11,532 nt of DNA from Pelagophyceae sp. CCMP2097. Its lineage: Eukaryota; Sar; Pelagophyceae. The stretch's first letter is position 1, and each line of letters starts with the position of its first letter. Position numbers and translations under genes: made by a program. The DNA is taken from contig MU657867.1 of the NCBI GenBank assembly GCA_026770575.1, positions 5,628 to 17,159 on the forward strand, written 5' to 3'. Shown here one piece after another: positions 6,903 through 11,532 of the stretch. The notes under the pieces were generated by a model. The model searched no databases, had not been told where the DNA came from, and worked only from the letters and a program-made list of their open reading frames with translations.

Positions 6903-7003
6903 CGAAAACGGCGCCGAAACGCGCGCCGGTTCAACTCACTCCCCTCCTGCGTCCCCACGCGGCCACGCGCGATCGTCCGCGGCAGCGGGCCGTCGCCGTC
7001 GAG
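6903..7003 (-). promoter_or_regulatory. PSMB3 upstream region
   Basis: About 100 bp lie between the PSMB3 start codon and the target duplication of the small TIR element, so the core promoter is probably here. It is GC-rich with no TATA box seen. Confidence 0.3.
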
Positions 7004-7013
7004 CGTCCGAGGG

Positions 7014-7150
7014 CACTCGCCTGCGAGTCCCGTCTGGTCAATAACTTGGATTAGATTAATTTAAATTCAATTTTTTCTAAACCCCATTTTCATTTTTTTC
7101 TAAACCATTCCATTTGAAAAAATCAAATCCAAGGGACTCGCAGGCGAGTG
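7014..7150. mobile_element. 137-bp TIR element (MITE) with 10-bp target duplication
   Basis: Perfect 18-bp terminal inverted repeats, CACTCGCCTGCGAGTCCC at 7014-7031 and its complement at 7133-7150, bound an AT-rich core. The core contains two TTTTTTCTAAACC-type direct repeats. The 10-bp direct repeat CGTCCGAGGG flanks it at 7004-7013 and 7151-7160. Duplications of 9-11 bp are typical of Mutator-like elements. Each terminal repeat is itself a hairpin (ACTCGC-CT-GCGAGT). The element has no coding capacity and sits about 110 bp upstream of PSMB3. Confidence 0.88.
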
Positions 7151-7260
7151 CGTCCGAGGGTTCTCGTCGGGCCCGCGTGCGGTGTGTGTTTACGCGACAG
7201 CATCGCCGAAGCGACCTGCAGCAGCATCAGATTTTGTGATGTGGGGGTGGGTGGAGGGTG

Positions 7261-7387
7261 TGAGAAAACCACTTGATCCAAGAGGCAGCCGAGACTGAAC
7301 ATCAAGGGGCGGCTGTTGACATGAATAAAGACACCGCCTGTGGGGTGGGTGGAGGGTGGAGGGGACCCGGACGCCATGATTTGGAGG
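7261..7387 (+). repeat. dispersed repeat, copy 3
   Basis: The core TGAGAAAACCACTTGATC to GACATGAATAAAGACA matches copy 2 at 989. A GGGTGGGTGGAGGG tail and GGGGACCCGGACGCCATGAT lead into the next copy, so copies 3 and 4 are tandem with a period of 127 bp. Confidence 0.75.
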
Positions 7388-7535
7388 TGAGAAAACCACT
7401 TGATCCAAGAAGCAGCCGAGACTGCACATCAAGGGGCGGCTGTTGACATGAAAATAAGACACCATCTGTCACTGACGTATGCCCTGGCAAAAGGGAATTC
7501 CGGTCATGATTTGGGGGTGGGTGGAGGGGACCCAG
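7388..7535 (+). repeat. dispersed repeat, copy 4
   Basis: This second tandem unit has the same core, then about 20 bp of extra sequence before the shared TCATGATTTGGGGGTGGG and GGAGGGGACCC tail. The fresh tail similarity suggests recent duplication. Confidence 0.7.
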
Positions 7536-7603
7536 GCGCGTCTCCTGGCAGCGTCAAAACCGCAAACAACGGCGTCGCCGGGTTGCTGATTTTTTTTCGC
7601 TTA

Positions 7604-8059
7604 CAGGGTGAATGCGTCAATAAGATAGTGGATTTATCTTAAGGCAAAGGCGGTCTCTGACGCCAGTCGCTTATTTTTTAAGAAGGCGAAAGGCGCTGGC
7701 GGGCCGACGTTATCTTAAAAAAAGGCGCTTTTTCCGCCGAGGCGCGTGGTGGTTGCGTCGACCCTGGGCCGGGTGGCAGAGGCGGCAAACTTCTTCTTCT
7801 CTGGGCGGCGAGGGGGCGTCAGGTGGCGGCATGCGCCTCGGGGCTGTCGACGAAGCGCGCGCACAGCCGGAGCGTGCAGAAGCGCTTGAACTTTATTGCC
7901 ATATTTGTCGCCCAAGGGCGGCTGAAGACGGTCCTCAAGGCCGATTATCTTATATTTTAAGAAGGCAAAGGCGACCGGCACCGTCGATTCGCTTACGCTT
8001 TAAGATCCCAAAGGCAACGGGTTGCCTTTGGCTACTATCTTATTGACGCATTCACCCTG
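7604..8059. mobile_element. 456-bp TIR element flanked by TA
   Basis: Perfect 26-bp terminal inverted repeats beginning CAGGGTGAATGCGTCAATAA lie at 7604-7629 and 8034-8059. TA at 7602-7603 and 8060-8061 is the likely target duplication, as in Tc1/mariner-type insertion. The interior has several degenerate copies of a TATCTTAAGGCAAAGGCG motif in both orientations and no convincing frame. An 8-bp duplication expected for hAT elements is absent. Confidence 0.82.
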
Positions 8060-8076
8060 TATTAGCCGGTTCTTAA

Positions 8077-8753
8077 GAGAGCGTTTTTTTTAGAATGTTG
8101 GCAGTTCCAACGATCCAGGGCCTTTCGCCATTGCGCACCACTGAGCCCCCCTCCGAGCGTGTTTGGGGGCTTATAGGGCGGGTCTGGGGCAGGGCTGGGC
8201 CCTGCCAAAGCGGCTGCGTCTCCGGCGCCCGACTTGGGGCTGCAGAAGACGCGGAATCTCAAAGGCTTGCGAAAATAAGCTAAAATGGGAACTAAATAAA
8301 TCTTATCCTTAGAGTGATATTGAAACTTTGTTTCCTGACGTCGGAGAAGGGGCAAATCGGCGGATTCGAGGCGATCAGGACCTGATCTCCCAGAATCCGC
8401 CAATTTGCCCCTTTTCAGAAGAGATAAACAAAAAGCTAAAATGTACGTCGTTTTCAATAATAACACCTTTCGACGACACCGCAGGCGGCGGGAAGGAGGC
8501 AACGGCTGGGGATTCTTATGCATTATCGACACAGTTTTCGACTGCGGATCCGCCTGGCTAGTCAGATTCTTCGTGGGCGCCACCTCTGAAGTGATGCCGA
8601 CCTCAAAATGGCCTAGACGCGGCCGAATGAAAAAATTAAGCTCGCCACGCGATTCTACGCCCAAAATTACCCAAGAAATACACCGATCTCCCAGCGAATT
8701 AAGGAGCGCAACACCGCGGCCCGGGCAGCCAACATTCTTTAAAAAACGCTCTC
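8077..8753. mobile_element. 677-bp TIR element flanked by TTAA
   Basis: The 26-bp terminal inverted repeats (8077-8102 and 8728-8753) start GAGAGCGTTTTTT and end GAATGTTGGC, with two mismatches between arms. TTAA flanks both sides (8073-8076 and 8754-8757), the target duplication of piggyBac-type elements, although the terminal bases are not those of classical piggyBac. No transposase is recognised inside. It lies 15 bp from the preceding element. Confidence 0.75.
8349..8411. repeat. strong nested hairpin inside the TTAA element
   Basis: The 19-bp arms GGGGCAAATCGGCGGATTC (8349-8367) and their complement (8393-8411) have one mismatch. Between them is a second perfect hairpin, GATCAGG-A-CCTGATC (8373-8387). 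It may be an older nested insertion or a structural element. Confidence 0.75.
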
Positions 8754-8757
8754 TTAA

Positions 8758-9354
8758 ATTGACCTTTTCTCTAGAGTAAAGCTGAAAGTTAAGTATGCCG
8801 TGTCTAGCGGCCCGTACTTGCATGAAGGGGTCAAGCGCAAAGCGCACAAACCACTCCCGCAGGCATGGCACCCGGGCCTTTTGGACCGGGAGCTTGACTT
8901 TGGAACCGATAAGCCGGTTATACCCTAATGGGGCAGCCCCACCCAGGGTGGATCTTAGGCAAGCGAGTAATTTTTCGAGGCTTAAAGTTTTTTTTCTAAA
9001 TTTTAGCCGATTCTAAACCCTTTTGAATCTTTTTGGTCGAAAGTTAAGTATTTGACAATTCTAACGCTTGCCCCGGGCCGAGGGTCTTGCATTCTTCAGA
9101 AGACCTCTTCCCAGGATTATAGCGACGTCGCCCCTGAGATTTTGTTAGAAAACCCGATTTCGCCGTCTTCCACGGATATAGCCCACTTAGCTCTTCTGAG
9201 GATTACAGGGGTGTCGTCTGAGGAATATAGAGAAAACCCGATTTTGCCCACTTCCGCGGATTATAGACGGATCGTCCGACAGAGTCGCGGAAGCCTCGCC
9301 GAAAGTAAACCCGCTTCGCCGGTTGCATCCCCGACTGCGCACGTTCCTTAAATG
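8758..9354. other. gene-free spacer with degenerate repeats
   Basis: No gene is seen. GAAAGTTAAGTAT occurs twice (about 8783 and 9040). Between about 9115 and 9290 the motifs GAAAACCCGATTT and GGATTATAG recur with an approximate period of 84 bp, a decayed tandem repeat. Confidence 0.5.
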
Positions 9355-9485
9355 CAGAGTATCTGCGTGCAGAGTATCGGCAGTTGAGAATTCCGTTGAC
9401 TCGGACTTGGCTCCTCCGTCGATGGCAGGGCGGTGGCGTGGCCTGCGCGCCGACCCGGGGGTTCCCCGGTGCTAAGGTGCGTTTT
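9355..9485 (+). repeat. left 131-bp terminal inverted repeat
   Basis: It begins CAGAGTATCTGC, preceded by TTAAATG, which is also seen next to the inner copies. It ends CTAAGGTGCGTTTT. Related copies occur at 10794-10873, 10875-11005 and 11141-11271. Confidence 0.88.
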
Positions 9486-9487
9486 TG

Positions 9488-9550
9488 AGGACCCGAAGGA
9501 TCCTTGCCGTTTAATCAACGTCAGTTTACGGCAAGGGCCCTTCGGGTCCT
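9488..9550. repeat. 23-bp-arm hairpin
   Basis: Arms at 9488-9510 and 9528-9550 (AGGACCCGAAGG ... CCTTGCCGT and its complement) pair with two mismatches around a 17-nt loop. Confidence 0.75.
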
Positions 9551-9580
9551 TTGATTGAAGGATTGCAAGGGGCAATTTTG

Positions 9581-9612
9581 TCTGTCCGTCCTTCTGTCCG
9601 TCCGTCCGTCCG
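9581..9612 (+). repeat. TCCG/TCTG microsatellite
   Basis: Eight tetranucleotide units, mostly TCCG with TCTG variants, run in tandem. This is a simple repeat within the left-arm insertion. Confidence 0.8.
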
Positions 9613-10032
9613 CGGGTAAATCCGTGAGGTTCCGCCTTTGGGAGGAAAGGGCCGTCAACTCTGCCGATTCAGCGATTGGTGGTTGATGCGATCGCTAAAA
9701 TTGAAAAAGGAGGTCGAGCAGGGGCCTCATTGGAATCATCATAGAAGAAGTTTTTGGTCGCAGGTACGAATCTGGTCGGCCGCAAAATTCAGCGATTAGT
9801 TAAATAATTTTAACTATTTACGTGGGCATTGCAATGGGATTTGTCTGTATCCTTCGCTCGAAGTCGGGTCCTCCGTGTGCCTCCGGCGCGCTCTTGTAAT
9901 ATCGCGCATCTTTTTTCCTCGAGACGCCATCAAGGGGCAAGCAAAAAAACAGTGCGGAACCACATGACACAAACCCGGTTCACCTTGCAAATCTTGTTGG
10001 TCTAGTCCCTAACGGCCATATAACGGCTACAA

Positions 10033-10535
10033 ATGGAGCCCATAGCCCGCGACTGGGTCGGCCGAGGCGCTGAAGGATGAAGCGCGCGGGTACGCCCCCG
10101 GCGCAGCCCCTGGCAAAGCCTGCCTAGAGCGACGTCGCCAAGTGCGATAAGGTGAAGAAGCCCGAGTGGGACGAGCGGACGGGGAAGCTGGACTCGCCGT
10201 TCACGTACACGGTCGAGGGCTTCAAAGCCAAGGATCCGCGCTTCTCTGAGGAGTCGGTCACGGTCACGATCACGGTCCTGTCAGACGGCCGCCTGCGGTG
10301 CATGCAGGAGCACTGGGAGCGCATGCACGCGACGATCACCATGCCCGCGTCGCTGGTGGCCGACCTCCAGATCGGGGCCGATGAGCGCGCCGAGCTCAAG
10401 AAGCTCAAGACGGCGCCGGCGGCGTCCCAGACCAAGAAGCGCCGCCGCAGCGCCGCTGCCGCGGCGCCGGGGGTGGCCGCGAACAAAGCGCGCCAGCAGC
10501 AGTCCGCCCAGCGATGGAACACGGGGCCGCGCTGA
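10033..10535 (+). CDS. unknown protein frame carried inside the nested TIR element
   Basis: The frame is open from 10128 to the stop at 10533-10535. It looks coding: high GC at third positions and ordinary amino-acid use, unlike the AT-rich DNA around it. A stop at 10125 precedes it with no suitable ATG. CCTGCCTAG ending at 10127 resembles the acceptors of this window's introns. A tentative first exon, ATG at 10033 to 10056 (MEPIARDW), could join in phase 0 across a 71-bp intron with a weak donor GTCGGC, giving about 143 residues. Alternatively this is a 5'-truncated captured gene fragment. Visible features are a beta-rich-looking part (residues with SVTVTITVL) and a basic tail with TKKRRRS, a possible nuclear signal. 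I do not recognise the family. Confidence 0.45.
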
Positions 10536-10641
10536 GTCGTCACCGCCGGGCGCAACCCAGTGACGGTTCGGGTTTTCTAAAAAAACGAAATTTCCCACCA
10601 AGCAATAATTGGGTTCGGCGCTTAAAATTCTAGTCTAGTTA

Positions 10642-10686
10642 GTGTCATGTGGTTCCGCGCTGCGTTTTTGCGTGCCCCTTGACGCC
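10642..10686 (-). repeat. inner part of right inverted arm
   Basis: It begins GTGTCATGTGGTTCCGC and is the inverse of 9926-9970. Its continuation resumes at 11116-11140 beyond the palindromic insertion, which shows where the arm was broken. Confidence 0.75.
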
Positions 10687-11116
10687 TTGGTGCTTTTTTG
10701 AGTGAGGGTTCAAAACAGTGAGAAAACTGACGAGGGATCTCGGCACAAAAATGCCGTGTTAAAACCGTGTGGGATATTATAAAAGCTTAAATGCAGAGTA
10801 TCTGCATGCAGAGTAGGGCAGTTGAGAATTCCGTTGATTCGGACGTGGGGGCCTCCGTCGATGTAGGGCGTGGAAAAACGCACCTTAGCACCGGGGAACC
10901 CCCGTCTCGGCCCGCAGGCCACGCCGCCGCCCTACCATCGACGGAGGCTCCAACGTCCGAATCAACGGAATTCTCAACTGCCCTACTCTGCATGCAGATA
11001 CTCTGCATTTAAGCTTTTATAATATCCCACGCGGTTTTAACACGGCATTTTGTGCCGAGATCCCTCATCGGATTTCACCACTGTTTTGAACCCTAACTCA
11101 AAAAAGCACCAAGGCG
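10683..11116. mobile_element. 434-bp near-palindromic insertion
   Basis: The arms begin CGCCTTGGTGCTTTTTTGAG and are mirrored at 11116. They pair, with scattered mismatches, for about 190 bp through GGGATATTATAAAAGCTT and into copies of the outer terminal repeat. It interrupts the right arm of the 1.9-kb element. The matched short frames on both strands here exist only because of the palindrome. Confidence 0.82.
10794..11005. repeat. miniature TIR-to-TIR copy of the outer element's ends
   Basis: A truncated left end (10794-10873, first 80 bp) faces a complete right end (10875-11005, 131 bp) with nothing between them. Both start CAGAGTATCTGCATGCAGAG. This is what an internally deleted, non-autonomous relative of the outer element would look like. 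Confidence 0.75.
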
Positions 11117-11140
11117 ACTCGAGGAAAAAAGATGCGCGAT

Positions 11141-11271
11141 AAAACGCACCTTAGCACCGGGGAACTCCCGGGTCGGCGCGCAGGCCACGCCGTCGCCCTG
11201 CCATCGACGGAGGAGCCAAGTCCGAGTCAACGGAATTCTCAACTGCCGATACTCTGCACGCAGATACTCTG
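11141..11271 (-). repeat. right 131-bp terminal inverted repeat
   Basis: This is the inverse of 9355-9485 with about three mismatches, ending GCAGATACTCTG. The next bases (TAGGCTGCC) do not match the left flank, so no target duplication is visible. Confidence 0.88.
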
Positions 11272-11532
11272 TAGGCTGCCACAACTGATCCGCTGAAAGG
11301 ATCATTTTGTGGTGTGTGTTTACGAAAAGGTTGCTCTTGGTCTCCCCTGATTTTTTTTGATTTCCGATCCCGATATAAGGGGTATCGGCGATGAAACCGG
11401 TCTCAAGTGACGCAAAGTGGTGCCTCCCAGAAGGCGTCTGCGGGGGTGGGCGTGGTCGCTATGGGCCTCCCTGCCCCCCGGGGTGTCCGTGAAATGATCA
11501 GCCGCGTGGAGGGCGCCTTGCAAGGGCGTGAA
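11272..11532. other. gene-free right end of window
   Basis: No gene is supported. Small hairpins are TGATCC-GCTGAAA-GGATCA near 11287 and CCGATA...TATCGG near 11371. The 14-mer GGTGTGTGTTTACG also occurs near 7182, which may mark another dispersed repeat. Confidence 0.4.

Larger units (their letters stand above)
9486..9900. mobile_element. insertion-like segment in the left arm
   Basis: The right arm passes directly from GGTGCGTTTT to ATCGCGCATC, but the left arm has about 415 bp between these points. The segment opens with GAGGACCCGA and holds the inverse, TCGGGTCCTC, near 9864-9873, so it may be another small TIR element. It is non-coding. Confidence 0.5.
9355..11271. mobile_element. 1.9-kb nested inverted-repeat element with an internal reading frame
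   Basis: Terminal arms of 131 bp (9355-9485 and 11141-11271) are inverted copies with about three mismatches, both starting CAGAGTATCTGCGTGCAGAG. Inside them a second inverted segment continues: 9901-9970 pairs with 11116-11140 plus 10642-10686. The left arm is split by about 415 bp and the right arm by a 434-bp palindrome, so the structure was built by later insertions into an older TIR element. The centre carries one coding-looking frame. No target-site duplication is apparent and no known transposase motif is seen; the superfamily is not assigned. Confidence 0.82.

Noticed and set aside
7596..8067. hAT assignment for the CAGGG-ended element
   Set aside because: The 8-bp flanks do not match each other, while TA is present on both sides.
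8062..8871. 269-codon minus-strand frame
   Set aside because: It runs straight through both terminal repeats of the TTAA element and the internal hairpin and has no recognisable domain, so it is likely chance.
9579..9613. CRISPR-like or regulatory reading of the TCCG tandem
   Set aside because: It is a plain tetranucleotide microsatellite without spacers, in a eukaryotic context.
10787..11012. Nearly identical 73-residue frames on both strands
   Set aside because: They mirror each other because the DNA is palindromic; they are repeat sequence, not genes.

Overview
This looks like nuclear DNA from a eukaryote, most likely a GC-rich unicellular alga. A stramenopile such as a pelagophyte would fit, but that assignment is an inference. 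The window carries a Ty1/copia retrotransposon end, genes with short GT-AG introns (50, 55, 57 and 97 bp), a eukaryotic 20S proteasome subunit and a eukaryotic-type urate oxidase. It also carries several small inverted-repeat transposons. There are no bacterial operons or Shine-Dalgarno sites.

Layout. Bases 1-236 encode the C-terminal RNase H end of a copia polyprotein, followed by a purine-rich tract and probable LTR remnants. Bases 740-1094 hold tRNA-like 3' halves and a dispersed repeat. The gene block follows at 1.3-6.9 kb. It contains an Ala/Arg/Pro-rich protein with LIM-like Cys/His clusters (+, 1322-3145), a patatin-like lipid acyl hydrolase with a presequence (+, 3720-4580), a urate oxidase interrupted by one in-frame 57-bp intron (-, 4713-5735), and proteasome subunit beta-3 in four exons (-, 5954-6902). 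The patatin and uricase genes converge, with 132 bp between their stops. Uricase and PSMB3 lie in tandem on the minus strand.

From about 7.0 kb to the end the DNA is transposon territory: a 137-bp TIR element with a 10-bp target duplication, further copies of the dispersed repeat, a 456-bp TIR element flanked by TA, a 677-bp TIR element flanked by TTAA, and a 1.9-kb nested inverted-repeat structure (9355-11271). The nested structure carries one coding-looking reading frame of unknown function. Its right half is interrupted by a 434-bp palindrome that itself contains a miniature copy of the outer element's ends.

The four cellular genes have no evident shared pathway; this looks like ordinary eukaryotic gene packing between repeats. 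I see no clear new multi-gene system. The points most worth checking are the nested TIR element with its reading frame, the N-terminally extended PSMB3, and the uricase that lacks a visible peroxisomal C-terminal signal but has a hydrophobic N-terminus.
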